Of a DNA stretch of 64,000 nucleotides, positions 17,743-27,158 are shown piece after piece (the stretch's first letter is position 1; each line of letters begins with the position of its first letter). Source of the DNA: Streptomyces albidoflavus (GTDB lineage Bacteria; Actinomycetota; Actinomycetes; Streptomycetales; Streptomycetaceae); the NCBI RefSeq assembly GCF_000719955.1, contig NZ_JOII01000006.1, positions 310,001-374,000 of the forward strand, read 5' to 3'. Below the pieces are notes generated by a model that saw only the letters and a list, made by a program, of their open reading frames with translations, had not been told where the DNA came from and made no database searches. A program made the translations under genes and the position numbers.

Positions 17743-17785
17743 GGGCGGCGGGGTTCCCGTCCGGGAAGAGGCAACCCCGCCGCCC
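17743..17785 (-). terminator. Hairpin terminator after cobN
   Basis: Perfect 13-base stem (17743-17755 with 17773-17785) enclosing a 17-base loop, 7 bases downstream of the cobN stop. Confidence 0.7.
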
Positions 17786-17791
17786 GCGCGC

Positions 17792-20700
17792 TCACTCCTC
17801 GTCCCGGCCGCTCTCCAGGTCGCCCTCGGTCTCCAGGTACGCCTGGCGCAGCGCGGCCAGGATCTCCGGGTCCGGCTCGGCCCACATCCCGCGCGACTCG
17901 GCCTCCAGCAGCCGCTCGGCGATGCCGTGCAGCGCCCAGGGGTTGGCCTCCTGGAGGAACGCCCGGTTCTCCGGGTCCAGGACGTAGGTCTCGGTGAGCT
18001 TGTCGTACATCCAGTCGGCGACCACGCCGGTCGTCGCGTCGTAGCCGAAGAGGTAGTCGACGGTGGCCGCCAGCTCGAAGGCGCCCTTGTAGCCGTGGCG
18101 GCGCATCGCCTCGATCCACTTCGGGTTGACCACCCGGGCCCGGAAGACCCGCGAGGTCTCCTCGACCAGCGTCCGGGTCCGCACCGTCTCCGGGCGTGTC
18201 GAGTCCCCGATGTACGCCTCGGGCGCGGTGCCCTTGAGCGCGCGGACCGTCGCGACCATGCCGCCGTGGTACTGGAAGTAGTCGTCCGAGTCGGCGATGT
18301 CGTGCTCACGCGTGTCGGTGTTCTTCGCCGCCACCGCGATCCGCCGGTAGGCGCTCTCCATCTCGGCCCGCGCCTCGCGCCCCTCCAGCTCCCGGCCGTA
18401 CGCGTAGCCGCCCCACACCGTGTAGACCTCGGCGAGGTCGGCGTCGGTGCGCCAGTCGCGGGAGTCGATGAGCTGGAGCAGGCCCGCGCCGTAGGTGCCC
18501 GGGCGGGAGCCGAAGATGCGGGTGGTGGCGCGGCGTTCGTCGCCGTGCTCGGCGAGGTCGGCGCGGGCGTGCGCCGCCACGTGGTTGTCCTTGTCCGGCT
18601 CGTCCAGCCCGGCCACCAGCCGCACCGCGTCGTCCAGCAGCCCGATGGTGTGCGGGAAGGCGTCCCGGAAGAACCCGGAGATCCTGAGCGTCACGTCGAC
18701 GCGCGGGCGGCCCAGTTCCTCCAGCGGCACCGCCTCCAGACCGGTGACGCGCCGCGAGGCGTCGTCCCAGACCGGGCGGACCCCGAGCAGCGCCAGCGCC
18801 TCGGCCACGTCGTCGCCGGAGGTCCGCATCGCGCTGGTGCCCCAGAGCGAGAGCCCCACCGAGACCGGCCAGTCGCCGTGGTCGGCCCGGTACCGCTCCA
18901 GGAGCGAGTCGGCGAGTGCCTGCCCGGTCTCCCAGGCGAGGCGGCTGGGCACCGCCTTCGGGTCGACGGAGTAGAAGTTCCGGCCGGTCGGCAGGACGTT
19001 GACCAGGCCGCGCAGCGGCGAGCCCGAGGGGCCGGCCGGGACGAAACCGCCGTTCAGCGCGTGCACCGCGTGGTCCAGCTCGTCCGTGGTCGCGGCCAGG
19101 CGCGGCACCACCTCGCGGGCGGCGAACGCCAGGATGTCCGCGACCGCCTGCCCGTGGCCCTCGGCGACCCGCGCCGCCGCCTGCGGGTCCCAGCCCGCGT
19201 CGTCCATCGCCTGGACCAGCGCCCGGGCCCGCTCCTCGGCCTCGTCGGCGGTGGTGCGGGTGGCGGCCGACTCGTCCAGGCCCAGCGCCTCGCGCAGCCC
19301 GGGCAGCGCCGTGGTGCCGCCCCAGATCTGGCGGGCCCGCAGGATCGCCAGGACCAGGCTCACCCGGGCCTCGTCGGCCGGGGCCGAGCCCAGCACGTGC
19401 AGGCCGTCGCGGATCTGCGCGTCCTTCACCTCGCAGAGCCAGCCGTCGACATGGAGCAGGAAGTCGTCGAACCCGTCGTCGTCCGGCCGGGCTTCCAGGC
19501 CCAGGTCGTGGTCGAGCTTGGCGGCCTGGATCAGCGTCCAGATCTGCGCCCGGATCGCCGGGAGCTTGGCGGGGTCCATCGAGGAGATCGCCGCGTACTC
19601 GTCGAGCAGCTGCTCCAGGCGCGCGATGTCGCCGTAGCTCTCCGCGCGGGCCATCGGCGGCACCAGGTGGTCGACGAGGGTGGCGTGCACCCGGCGCTTG
19701 GCCTGGGTGCCCTCGCCCGGGTCGTTGACGAGGAAGGGGTAGACCAGCGGCAGGTCACCGAGGGCCGCGTCGGGGCCGCAGGCCGCCGAGAGGCCCGCGT
19801 TCTTGCCGGGCAGCCACTCCAGGTTGCCGTGCTTGCCCAGGTGCACCATGGCGTCGGCGCCGAAACCGCCGTCCTCGGCGCGCGCCTGTATCCAGCGGTA
19901 GGCGGCCAGGTAGTGGTGGGAGGGCGGCAGGTCCGGGTCGTGGTAGATCGCGATCGGGTTCTCGCCGAAGCCGCGCGGCGGCTGGATCAGGATCAGCAGC
20001 CGCCCGAACCGCAGCGCCGCCAGGACGATGTCGCCCTCCGGGTTGCGGCTGCGGTCGACGAACATCTCGCCGGGCGGCGGCCCCCAGTGCTCCTCGACCT
20101 GCTCGCGCAGCTCGGCGGGGAGCGTGCCGTACCAGCGGCGGTAGTCGGCCGCCGGGATACGCACCGGGTTGCGGGCCAGCTGCTCCTCGGTCAGCCAGTC
20201 CTGGTCGTGGCCGCCCGCCTCGATCAGCGCGTAGATCAGCTCGTCGCCGTCGCCCGACTCCAGCCCGGGGATGGCCTCGTCGCCGAAGTCGTACCCCTCG
20301 GCGATCAGCCGCCGCAGCAGAGCCACCGCGCTCGCCGGGGTGTCCAGCCCCACCGCGTTGCCGATCCGGGAGTGCTTCGTCGGGTACGCGGAGAGGACCA
20401 GGGCCAGGCGCTTCTCGGCGTTGGGGAGGTGGCGCAGGCGGGCGTGGCGCACCGCGGTGCCGGCCACCCGGGCGGCGCGCTCGGTGTCGGCGACGTAGAC
20501 CGGCAGGCCGTCCGCGTCCAGCTCCTTGAAGGAGAACGGCACCGTGATCAGGCGGCCGTCGAACTCCGGGACGGCGATCTGGCTCGCCGCGTCCAGCGGG
20601 GAGAGTCCCTCGTCGTTCTCCTCCCAGTCGGCGCGCGAGCTGGTCAGGCAGAGCGCCTGGAGGATCGGCACGTCGAGCGCGGCCAGCGCCCCCGCGTCCC

Positions 20701-21400
20701 ACGACTCGTCGTCGCCCCCGGCCGAGGCCCCGGCCGGCTTGGTGCCGCCCGCCGCCAGCACCGTGGTCACCAGCGCGTCCGCGCGGCCCAGTTCGGCCAG
20801 CAGCTCCGGCTCGGGGGAGCGCAGCGAGGCCACGTACAGCGGCAGGGCGCGGCCGCCCGCCTCCTCGATCGCCCCGCAGAGCGTGTCGACGAAACCGGTG
20901 TTGCCGCTCATGTGGTGGGCGCGGTAGTAGAGCACCGCGATCAGCGGGCCCGAGGCGTCCGGGGCCGGGGTGCGCTCCAGCGGGCCCCAGGACGGGGCGG
21001 GCGCCGGTGCCTCGAAGCCGTGGCCGGTGAGCAGCACGGTGTCGGAGAGGAAACGGGCCAGCTGCTCCAGGTTGGCCGGGCCGCCGTGGGCGAGGTACGC
21101 GTGGGCCTCGGCCGCCACCCCGATCGGGACCGTGGACGCCTCCATCAGCTGGGCGTCCGGGGCCTGTTCACCGGTGAGGACCACCACGGGACGGTCCTGC
21201 GCCAGCAGCGCGTCGATCCCCTCCTGCCAGGCACGCACCCCGCCCAGCAGCCGCACCACGACCAGGTCGGCGCCGTCCAGCAGCTCCGGCAGGTCGTCCA
21301 GCGGCAGCCGCGAGGGGTTGGCGAAGCGGTACGGGACCGGGCCGCCGGCGCTGCGGGCGCTCAACAGGTCGGTGTCGGACGTCGACAGGAGCAGGATCAT
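17792..21400 (-). CDS. cobN: Cobaltochelatase subunit CobN, 1202 aa
   Basis: Large subunit of the ATP-dependent aerobic cobaltochelatase, inserting cobalt into hydrogenobyrinic acid a,c-diamide. Full-length for the family. The diagnostic VHLGKHGNLEWLPGK stretch is at about 516-530, and the C-terminal half has GGWDPQ-like and FVPAGPSGSP elements of the BchH/CobN family. A cobalamin riboswitch precedes it, and its mRNA would be shut down by adenosylcobalamin. The chelatase partner subunits (CobS/T or ChlI/D-like) are not in the window. It faces away from cobG across a 547-base gap. Confidence 0.97.
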   Translation of the reverse strand: MILLLSTSDTDLLSARSAGGPVPYRFANPSRLPLDDLPELLDGADLVVVRLLGGVRAWQEGIDALLAQDRPVVVLTGEQAPDAQLMEASTVPIGVAAEAHAYLAHGGPANLEQLARFLSDTVLLTGHGFEAPAPAPSWGPLERTPAPDASGPLIAVLYYRAHHMSGNTGFVDTLCGAIEEAGGRALPLYVASLRSPEPELLAELGRADALVTTVLAAGGTKPAGASAGGDDESWDAGALAALDVPILQALCLTSSRADWEENDEGLSPLDAASQIAVPEFDGRLITVPFSFKELDADGLPVYVADTERAARVAGTAVRHARLRHLPNAEKRLALVLSAYPTKHSRIGNAVGLDTPASAVALLRRLIAEGYDFGDEAIPGLESGDGDELIYALIEAGGHDQDWLTEEQLARNPVRIPAADYRRWYGTLPAELREQVEEHWGPPPGEMFVDRSRNPEGDIVLAALRFGRLLILIQPPRGFGENPIAIYHDPDLPPSHHYLAAYRWIQARAEDGGFGADAMVHLGKHGNLEWLPGKNAGLSAACGPDAALGDLPLVYPFLVNDPGEGTQAKRRVHATLVDHLVPPMARAESYGDIARLEQLLDEYAAISSMDPAKLPAIRAQIWTLIQAAKLDHDLGLEARPDDDGFDDFLLHVDGWLCEVKDAQIRDGLHVLGSAPADEARVSLVLAILRARQIWGGTTALPGLREALGLDESAATRTTADEAEERARALVQAMDDAGWDPQAAARVAEGHGQAVADILAFAAREVVPRLAATTDELDHAVHALNGGFVPAGPSGSPLRGLVNVLPTGRNFYSVDPKAVPSRLAWETGQALADSLLERYRADHGDWPVSVGLSLWGTSAMRTSGDDVAEALALLGVRPVWDDASRRVTGLEAVPLEELGRPRVDVTLRISGFFRDAFPHTIGLLDDAVRLVAGLDEPDKDNHVAAHARADLAEHGDERRATTRIFGSRPGTYGAGLLQLIDSRDWRTDADLAEVYTVWGGYAYGRELEGREARAEMESAYRRIAVAAKNTDTREHDIADSDDYFQYHGGMVATVRALKGTAPEAYIGDSTRPETVRTRTLVEETSRVFRARVVNPKWIEAMRRHGYKGAFELAATVDYLFGYDATTGVVADWMYDKLTETYVLDPENRAFLQEANPWALHGIAERLLEAESRGMWAEPDPEILAALRQAYLETEGDLESGRDEE

Positions 21401-21444
21401 GCGGCGTCAAGCCTTCCTCCGAGGTCCGCGCCTCGGGGTGGGAC

Positions 21445-21580
21445 ACAACGGCGGGAGTTCCTGGCTCGCCCGCCCCTTGCGGGGCGGGGTTCACAGTGGC
21501 GGGACCGCGCCGGATTCGCACCGGGCTTCCTCCCCTGCCGAGTGCGGCGAGGGCCCGGCCCGGTACCGGCCCGGGCCAAG
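21445..21580 (-). ncRNA. Cobalamin riboswitch controlling cobN
   Basis: On the minus strand the leader carries the canonical core: GGAAGCCCGGTGCGAATCC, then GCGGTCCCGCCACTGTGA, a GC-rich peripheral stem (GCCCCGCAAGGGGC) and the B12-box-like GAGCCAGGAACTCCCGCC near 21453-21470. The 3' end lies about 45 bases before the cobN start, suiting translational or attenuation control. Limits of the outer P1 stem are approximate. No second riboswitch was found before cobG or cobL. Confidence 0.93.
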
Positions 21581-21734
21581 TCCTCGGCGCACTGGGCGCG
21601 CCGTTCTGGCGATGACGGGCCGGACGGCCCGCCGCGAGCATAGTAAGGGCCGCCTGGCAGTTCGGGGTATGCCGCCCCTGCCTCCACCTGGGCCGATGCT
21701 CCCGGGCCGCGGGGGAGCCCCCGCCGGTCAGAGC

Positions 21735-21840
21735 TGGCCTCAAACGCCGGCCGGGCTCAAGTGGCCTCAAACGCCGGCCGGGCTCAAGTGGCCTCAAACG
21801 CCGGCCGGGCTATAGATAGCCCGGCCGGCGCTTGAGGCCA
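21735..21840. repeat. 27-base tandem repeat (about 3 copies) plus inverted copy
   Basis: Units at 21735-21761, 21762-21788 and 21789-21811 share the core CAAACGCCGGCCGGGCT. A 23-base inverted copy at 21818-21840 matches the third unit with one mismatch across a 6-base ATAGAT loop, making a very strong hairpin. A further direct copy is at 31890-31912. The array sits in the divergent cobN/cobG gap, upstream of the riboswitch, where a terminator is not needed. The rest of 21401-21947 holds the riboswitch and presumably two promoters. Confidence 0.9.
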
Positions 21841-21947
21841 CTCTTTGGCCGGCGGCGGGCAGCCGGACCGCACAGAACTCAGCCCGGCCGGCGCAGACGG
21901 CCGCCCCTCGGCCCAGTGGCCGCGACGCCCCTCGTATCATCGCGGCC

Positions 21948-23285
21948 ATGCCCACTCCCGCCAGGGGCGACGCCTGCCCCGGCGCGCTCCGCCTCCACGA
22001 GGCCGCAGACGGCCACCTGGCCCGCGTCCGCATCCCGGGCGGCCTGCTCCGGGCACCCCAGGCCATGGCCCTGGCGAGGGCGGCCGAGGACCTGGGCGAC
22101 GCCCACCTCGACCTGACCTCACGCGGCAACGTCCAGCTCCGCGCCCTCCCCGCCGACGCGGACCGGGAACTGGCGGCCCGCCTCGCCGAGGCGGACCTGC
22201 TCCCGTCCCCCGCGCACGAGCGGATACGCAACCTCGTCGCGTCCCCCCTGTCGGGCCTGGACGACGAGGGCCACGCGGACGTGACCCCCCTGGTCCCCGC
22301 CGTGGACGCGGCGCTCCTCGCGGACCCGGCCACCACGGCCCTCTCGGGCCGCTTCCTCTTCGCCCTCGACGACGGCCGCGGCGACACCGCCGCCCTCGAC
22401 GCCGATGTGACAATGCTCGCAACGCCCGACGGCGACCTGGCCCTGACCCTGCCGGGCGTCCCGGGCAGCCTCCGCCTCCTGCCCGACCAGGCCCCGGCCG
22501 CCGCGCACGCCGCCGCCCTGCTCTTCCTGGCCGCCGCCCGCGCGAGCGGCACCCGCGCCTGGCGCGTCGCCGAACTCCCGCCCGGACAGGCCCTGTCCAC
22601 CGCCACCCTCACCGAACTGGCGGCCCGCGTCCGCGGCAGCCGTACCGCCCCGGCCCCCGAGCCCCCGGCCCCGTACGGCGGCCCGCGTCCGGGGCCGACC
22701 CCGCCCCGCGCGGGCCGGTCGGCGCTGCACGCGCTGGCCCCGCTGGGCCGCCTCACCGCGTACCACTGGCGGGAGTTGGCGGAGCTGGCCGCCCGCCACG
22801 GCGCGGGCACGCTGCGGGCCACGCCCTGGCGCGGGATCGTCGTCCCGGGCCTGACCCCGGACCGGGCCGCCGAGGCCGCCGCCGGTCTGGCCCGGGCGGG
22901 CCTGGTCACCGGCGAGGGCTCGCCCTGGGAGGGCGTCGGCGCCTGCACCGGCAGGCCCGGCTGTGTCAAGTCCCTGGCCGATGTGCGGGCCGACGCCCGC
23001 GCCGCCCTGGATGCGGCACCGGGCGGGCTTCCTGTCTACTGGTCCGGTTGCGAGCGCCGCTGCGGCCATCCCCGGGGAACGGCCTGGGTGGACGCCGTGG
23101 CGACCGGCACCGGCTACGACCTGGCCCACCGCCCGGCCGACCCGGCGGCGGAGCCCCGGCCCGCCGGACGGGACGTACCGGCGCACCGGCTGCCCGAGGC
23201 GCTCGCGGCCGCCCGCCGGACCCCATCGACCCCCCGGCCCACGCGGCACGGCGCCGTCAGGAAAGAGCGAGAGCAGAGTGTTTGA
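21948..23285 (+). CDS. cobG: Precorrin-3B synthase CobG, 445 aa
   Basis: Oxygen-dependent precorrin-3A to precorrin-3B conversion in the aerobic cobalamin pathway; an iron-sulfur/siroheme-type protein of the nitrite/sulfite reductase fold. The visible Cys set is C333, C339 (ACTGRPGC) and C368, C372 (SGCERRCG), matching the 4Fe-4S binding pattern. It has the repeated ferredoxin-like half-domain [12 protein letters not shown]. Its presence shows the cobalamin route here is the oxygen-dependent one. The last 8 bases overlap cobH. Confidence 0.93.
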   Translation: MPTPARGDACPGALRLHEAADGHLARVRIPGGLLRAPQAMALARAAEDLGDAHLDLTSRGNVQLRALPADADRELAARLAEADLLPSPAHERIRNLVASPLSGLDDEGHADVTPLVPAVDAALLADPATTALSGRFLFALDDGRGDTAALDADVTMLATPDGDLALTLPGVPGSLRLLPDQAPAAAHAAALLFLAAARASGTRAWRVAELPPGQALSTATLTELAARVRGSRTAPAPEPPAPYGGPRPGPTPPRAGRSALHALAPLGRLTAYHWRELAELAARHGAGTLRATPWRGIVVPGLTPDRAAEAAAGLARAGLVTGEGSPWEGVGACTGRPGCVKSLADVRADARAALDAAPGGLPVYWSGCERRCGHPRGTAWVDAVATGTGYDLAHRPADPAAEPRPAGRDVPAHRLPEALAAARRTPSTPRPTRHGAVRKEREQSV

Positions 23286-23904
23286 GTACGAGAAGGACGG
23301 CGCGGCCATCTACCGCGAGTCCTTTGCCACGATCCGTGCCGAGGCCGACCTCACCGGGCTGCCCCCGGACGTCGCCCAGGTCGCCGTCCGCATGATCCAC
23401 GCCTGCGGCATGACCGACCTGCCCCGCGACCTCGGCCACACCCCGCAGGTCGTGGCCCGCGCCCGCCGGGCGCTGCGCGCCGGGGCGCCGATCCTCTGCG
23501 ACGCCAACATGGTCGCCAGCGGCGTCACCCGCAAGCGGCTCCCCGCCGACAACGAGGTGATCTGCACCCTCGCCGACCCGTCCGTGCCGGAGCTGGCCGC
23601 GCGGCTGGGCACCACCCGCAGCGCCGCCGCCCTCGAACTCTGGCGGGACCGCCTGGACGGCGCCGTGGTCGCCGTCGGCAACGCCCCCACCGCCCTCTTC
23701 CGCCTCCTGGAGATGATCGAGGAGGGCGCGCCCCGCCCGGCCGCCGTCATCGGTGTCCCGGTCGGCTTCGTCGGCGCCGCCGAGTCCAAGGACGCACTGG
23801 CCGCCCACTCCTCGGGCCTGGACCACCTGATCGTGCGCGGCCGGCGCGGCGGCAGCGCCATGGCCGCCGCCGCCCTCAACGCGATCGCGAGCGAAACCGA
23901 ATGA
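23278..23904 (+). CDS. cobH: Precorrin-8X methylmutase CobH, 208 aa
   Basis: Moves the C-11 methyl of precorrin-8X to C-12, giving hydrogenobyrinate. The catalytic His is H41 in [18 protein letters not shown] and [15 protein letters not shown] are family hallmarks. The GTG start at 23278 lies inside the end of cobG (8-base overlap) behind a GAAAGAG-type binding site. The stop overlaps the cobIJ ATG (ATGA). All three are translationally coupled. Confidence 0.95.
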   Translation: MFEYEKDGAAIYRESFATIRAEADLTGLPPDVAQVAVRMIHACGMTDLPRDLGHTPQVVARARRALRAGAPILCDANMVASGVTRKRLPADNEVICTLADPSVPELAARLGTTRSAAALELWRDRLDGAVVAVGNAPTALFRLLEMIEEGAPRPAAVIGVPVGFVGAAESKDALAAHSSGLDHLIVRGRRGGSAMAAAALNAIASETE

Positions 23905-25466
23905 GCACCCCCGCCCCCGGCCGTCTCTACGGCGTCGGACTCGGCCCAGGCGACCCGAACCTGATGACCCTGCGCGCCGTCCAGGTCATCGCGGACGCCG
24001 ACGTCGTCGCGTACCACAGCGCCCGCCACGGCCGCTCGATCGCCCGCTCGATCGCCGCCGCCCACCTGCGCCCCGACCACATCGAGGAAGCCCTGGTCTA
24101 CCCGGTCACCACCGGCACCACCGACCACCCGGGCGGCTACCAGGGCGCCATGGACGACTTCTACGCGGCCTGCGCCGAACGGCTCGCCGTCCACCTCGAC
24201 GCGGGCCGGACCGTCGCCGTCATCTCCGAGGGCGACCCGCTCTTCTACGGCTCGTACATGCACATGCACAAGCGGCTGGCCCACCGCTACCCGACCGAGG
24301 TCATCCCCGGTGTCACCTCGGTCAGCGCCGCCTCCGCCCGGCTCGGCGCGCCCCTGGTCGAGGGCGAGGAGGTACTGACCATCCTCCCCGGCACCCTGCC
24401 CGAGGAGGAGCTGACCGCACGCCTCGCCGCCACCGACTCGGCCGTGGTGATGAAGCTCGGCCGCACCTTCCCGGCCGTACGCGGCGCCCTGGAGGCGAGC
24501 GGACGGCTGGCCGAGGCCCGTTACGTGGAACGCGCCACCATGGAGGGCGAGCGCACCGGGCACCTCGCCGACACCGACCCGGAGTCGGTGCCGTACTTCG
24601 CCGTCGCGGTGGTCCCCAGCCGGGTCGCCGCCCTCCCCGTCGACGCCCCCGCCACCGGGCAGGCGGCCGTGCCCGCCGAGGAGGAGGCCGCCGCGGTACC
24701 GGCCGGCGAGGTCGTCGTGGTCGGCACCGGCCCGGCCGGCCCGCTCTGGCTCACCCCCGAGACGCGGGGCGCGCTCGCCGCCGCCCAGGACCTCGTCGGC
24801 TACACCACCTACCTCGACCGGGTGCCGCACCGCCCCGGCCAGATCCGGCACGGCTCCGACAACAAGGTCGAGGCCGAACGCGCCGAGTTCGCCCTCGACC
24901 TGGCCCGCCGGGGCCGCCGCGTCGCCGTCGTCTCCGGCGGCGACCCCGGGGTCTTCGCCATGGCCACCGCCGTCCTGGAGGCCGCCGCCGAAGGCCCGTA
25001 CCGGGACGTGCCGGTCCGTGTGCTGCCGGGGGTCACCGCCGCCAACGCCGCCGCCGCCCGCGCCGGGGCGCCGCTCGGCCACGACTACGCGGTGATCTCC
25101 CTCTCCGACCGGCTCAAGCCCTGGGAGGTCATCGCCGAACGGCTCGCCGCCGCCGCCCGCGCCGACCTCGCCCTCGCCCTGTACAACCCGGGCTCCCGCA
25201 GCCGCACCTGGCAGGTCGGCAAGGCCCGCGACCTGCTCCTGGAGCACCGGAGCCCCGACACCCCCGTGGTCCTCGCCCGCGACGTCGGCGGCCCCCGCGA
25301 ACGCGTCCGCACCGTCCGCCTCGCCGACCTGGACCCGGCCGAGGTCGACATGCGGACCCTGCTGATCATCGGCTCCTCCCAGACCCGCGCGGTCCGCCGC
25401 ACCCCGGACGCCCCCGAGACGGTCTGGACTCCACGCCGCTACCCGGAGCCGACCACCGGCGCCTGA
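23901..25466 (+). CDS. cobIJ: Fused precorrin-2 C20- / precorrin-3B C17-methyltransferase CobIJ, 521 aa
   Basis: Two SAM-dependent corrin methyltransferases in one polypeptide. The CobI half (about 1-240) begins [18 protein letters not shown] and has [16 protein letters not shown] short Ala/Glu-rich linker (about 245-267) leads to the CobJ half with [30 protein letters not shown] and LALYNPGSR. The fusion is common in actinobacteria. Last gene of cobG-cobH-cobIJ; a perfect hairpin follows. Confidence 0.95.
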   Translation: MSTPAPGRLYGVGLGPGDPNLMTLRAVQVIADADVVAYHSARHGRSIARSIAAAHLRPDHIEEALVYPVTTGTTDHPGGYQGAMDDFYAACAERLAVHLDAGRTVAVISEGDPLFYGSYMHMHKRLAHRYPTEVIPGVTSVSAASARLGAPLVEGEEVLTILPGTLPEEELTARLAATDSAVVMKLGRTFPAVRGALEASGRLAEARYVERATMEGERTGHLADTDPESVPYFAVAVVPSRVAALPVDAPATGQAAVPAEEEAAAVPAGEVVVVGTGPAGPLWLTPETRGALAAAQDLVGYTTYLDRVPHRPGQIRHGSDNKVEAERAEFALDLARRGRRVAVVSGGDPGVFAMATAVLEAAAEGPYRDVPVRVLPGVTAANAAAARAGAPLGHDYAVISLSDRLKPWEVIAERLAAAARADLALALYNPGSRSRTWQVGKARDLLLEHRSPDTPVVLARDVGGPRERVRTVRLADLDPAEVDMRTLLIIGSSQTRAVRRTPDAPETVWTPRRYPEPTTGA

Positions 25467-25477
25467 GAGCCGCAACC

Positions 25478-25515
25478 TCGGCGAACACCCCCGCACCCAC
25501 GGGGGTGTTCGCCGA
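25478..25515. terminator. Bidirectional terminator between cobIJ and cobK
   Basis: Perfect 16-base stem (25478-25493 with 25500-25515) with a 6-base loop between the convergent cobIJ and cobK operons. Confidence 0.85.
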
Positions 25516-25587
25516 AGTCCGGGCCGTGCCGCAGACCGAGGCCGCCGGGCCGCCCTCCGGCACCCCGAACCCCGGCCGCCCGACCGC

Positions 25588-26358
25588 TCAGCCGCCGCCC
25601 AGCCACGCCACCGCCTCCTCCGGCGTGCCCACCACCGGCACCCCCTCGGGCACCGGCGGACGCCGGACCACCACCACCGGAATCCCCGCCTCCCTGGCGG
25701 CGGTCAGCTTCGGCGCGGTCGCTTCACCCCCGCTGTCCTTGGTGACCAGCACCTCCACGCCGTAGGTCCGCAGCACCTCCCGCTCGCCCTCCAGGGTGAA
25801 CGGGCCCCGGTCCAGGAGGACTTCGCACTCCTCGGGCCCCGGGCCCACCGGCGGGTCGACCGACCGCAGCAGGAACCACAGCCCGGGCGCGGCGTCCGCG
25901 AACGCCCCGAGCCCGCTCCGCCCCGTGGTCAGGAACACCCGCCGGCCCAGCGAGGGCAGCAGCGCGGCGGCCTCCTCCAGGGAGGCCACGGGGTACCAGC
26001 GGTCGCCCGGGCCCTGCCGCCACGAGGGGCGGCGCAGCGCCAGCAGCGGGACGCCCGCCCCGGCCGCCGCCTCGGCGGCGTGGAAGCTCATCACCCCGGC
26101 GAACGGATGGGTGGCGTCCACCACGGCGGCCACCCGCTCCTCGCGCAGGTACGCGGTCAGCCCGGCCACGCCGCCGAAGCCGCCGATCCGTACCTCGCCC
26201 TCGGGCAGCACGGGCCGCGCCACCCGCCCGGCCAGCGAGCTGACCACCCGCAGCGGACCGGCCGCGCCCCGCGTGAGCAGCGCGGCGAGCCGGCGGGACT
26301 CGCTCGTGCCGCCCAGGACCAGGACGAGCGGAGGGGCGGAGTCAGCAGACGTGGTCAC
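25588..26358 (-). CDS. cobK: Precorrin-6A reductase CobK, 256 aa
   Basis: NADPH-dependent reduction of precorrin-6A. Motifs: LVLGGTSESRRLAALL near the N-terminus, DATHPFAGVMS, FLTTGRSGLGAF and LVTKDSGGEATAPKL, all typical of CobK/CbiJ. The GTG at 26358 was chosen because it lies 17 bases inside cobM (coupling) and gives the family N-terminus shortly after; the longer upstream reading is out of cobM frame and lacks conservation. Last gene of cobL-cobM-cobK. Confidence 0.93.
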   Translation of the reverse strand: MTTSADSAPPLVLVLGGTSESRRLAALLTRGAAGPLRVVSSLAGRVARPVLPEGEVRIGGFGGVAGLTAYLREERVAAVVDATHPFAGVMSFHAAEAAAGAGVPLLALRRPSWRQGPGDRWYPVASLEEAAALLPSLGRRVFLTTGRSGLGAFADAAPGLWFLLRSVDPPVGPGPEECEVLLDRGPFTLEGEREVLRTYGVEVLVTKDSGGEATAPKLTAAREAGIPVVVVRRPPVPEGVPVVGTPEEAVAWLGGG

Positions 26359-27094
26359 GGTCGCGGTCCGGCGAGTAGAGGTGGCTGTCGCGGAACTGCT
26401 CGGCGCCCAGCGTGCGGCCGACCAGGATGACCGCGGTCCGCCTGATCCCCGCCTCACGCACCTGGCCGGCGATGTCGGCGAGGGTGCCGCGCAGCACCAG
26501 CTCCTCGGGCCTGCTCGCGAACGCCACCACCGCCGCCGGGCAGTCGGCCCCGTAGTGCGGCTCCAGCTCGGCGACGACCCGGTCCGCGTACCCGGTCGCC
26601 AGGTGCAGCACCAGCAGGGCCCCGCTGCGGCCCAGCGTCGCCAGGTCCTCGCCCTTGGGCATCGGCGTGGCCCGCTGCGCCACCCGGGTCAGGATCACGG
26701 TCTGCCCGACGGTCGGCACCGTCAGCTCCCGCTTGAGCGCGGCCGCGGCCGCCGCGAACGCCGGTACGCCCGGGACGACTTCGTACGGCACCCCGGCCGC
26801 GTCGAGCCGGCGCATCTGCTCGGCCACCGCGCTGAACACCGAGGTGTCGCCCGAGTGCAGCCGCGCCACGTCGTGCCCCTCCTCGTGGGCGCGGATCAGC
26901 TCGGCGGCGATCCGGTCCAGGTCGAGCTGGGCGGTGTCGACCAGCCGGGCGTCCGGCGGGCACTCGGCGAGGAGTTCGGTGGGGACGAGGCTGCCCGCGT
27001 AGAGGCAGACCTGGCAGGCGGCGAGGGTGCGCGCGCCCCGCAGGGTGATGAGGTCGGCGGCACCGGGGCCCGCTCCGATGAAGTACACGGTCAT
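26342..27094 (-). CDS. cobM: Precorrin-4 C11-methyltransferase CobM, 250 aa
   Basis: SAM-dependent methylation at C-11. It begins MTVYFIGAGPGAADLITLRGA, then LHSGDTSVFSAVAEQ and YEVVPGVPAFAAAAA, the diagnostic corrin-methyltransferase elements. Full length. Middle gene of cobL-cobM-cobK, with 64 bases between the cobM start and the cobL stop. Confidence 0.95.
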   Translation of the reverse strand: MTVYFIGAGPGAADLITLRGARTLAACQVCLYAGSLVPTELLAECPPDARLVDTAQLDLDRIAAELIRAHEEGHDVARLHSGDTSVFSAVAEQMRRLDAAGVPYEVVPGVPAFAAAAAALKRELTVPTVGQTVILTRVAQRATPMPKGEDLATLGRSGALLVLHLATGYADRVVAELEPHYGADCPAAVVAFASRPEELVLRGTLADIAGQVREAGIRRTAVILVGRTLGAEQFRDSHLYSPDRDRDHVC

Positions 27095-27158
27095 GGGGGT
27101 CTCCGGGAGAGGGGGAGGAGGCGAACGGGGTGTCAGGAGCCTTGTGGGGCGGGCGGGT

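Noticed and set aside
17723..21643. 1306-codon plus-strand frame opposite cobN
   Set aside because: Antisense shadow of cobN with Gly/Arg/Val-biased translation and no domain.
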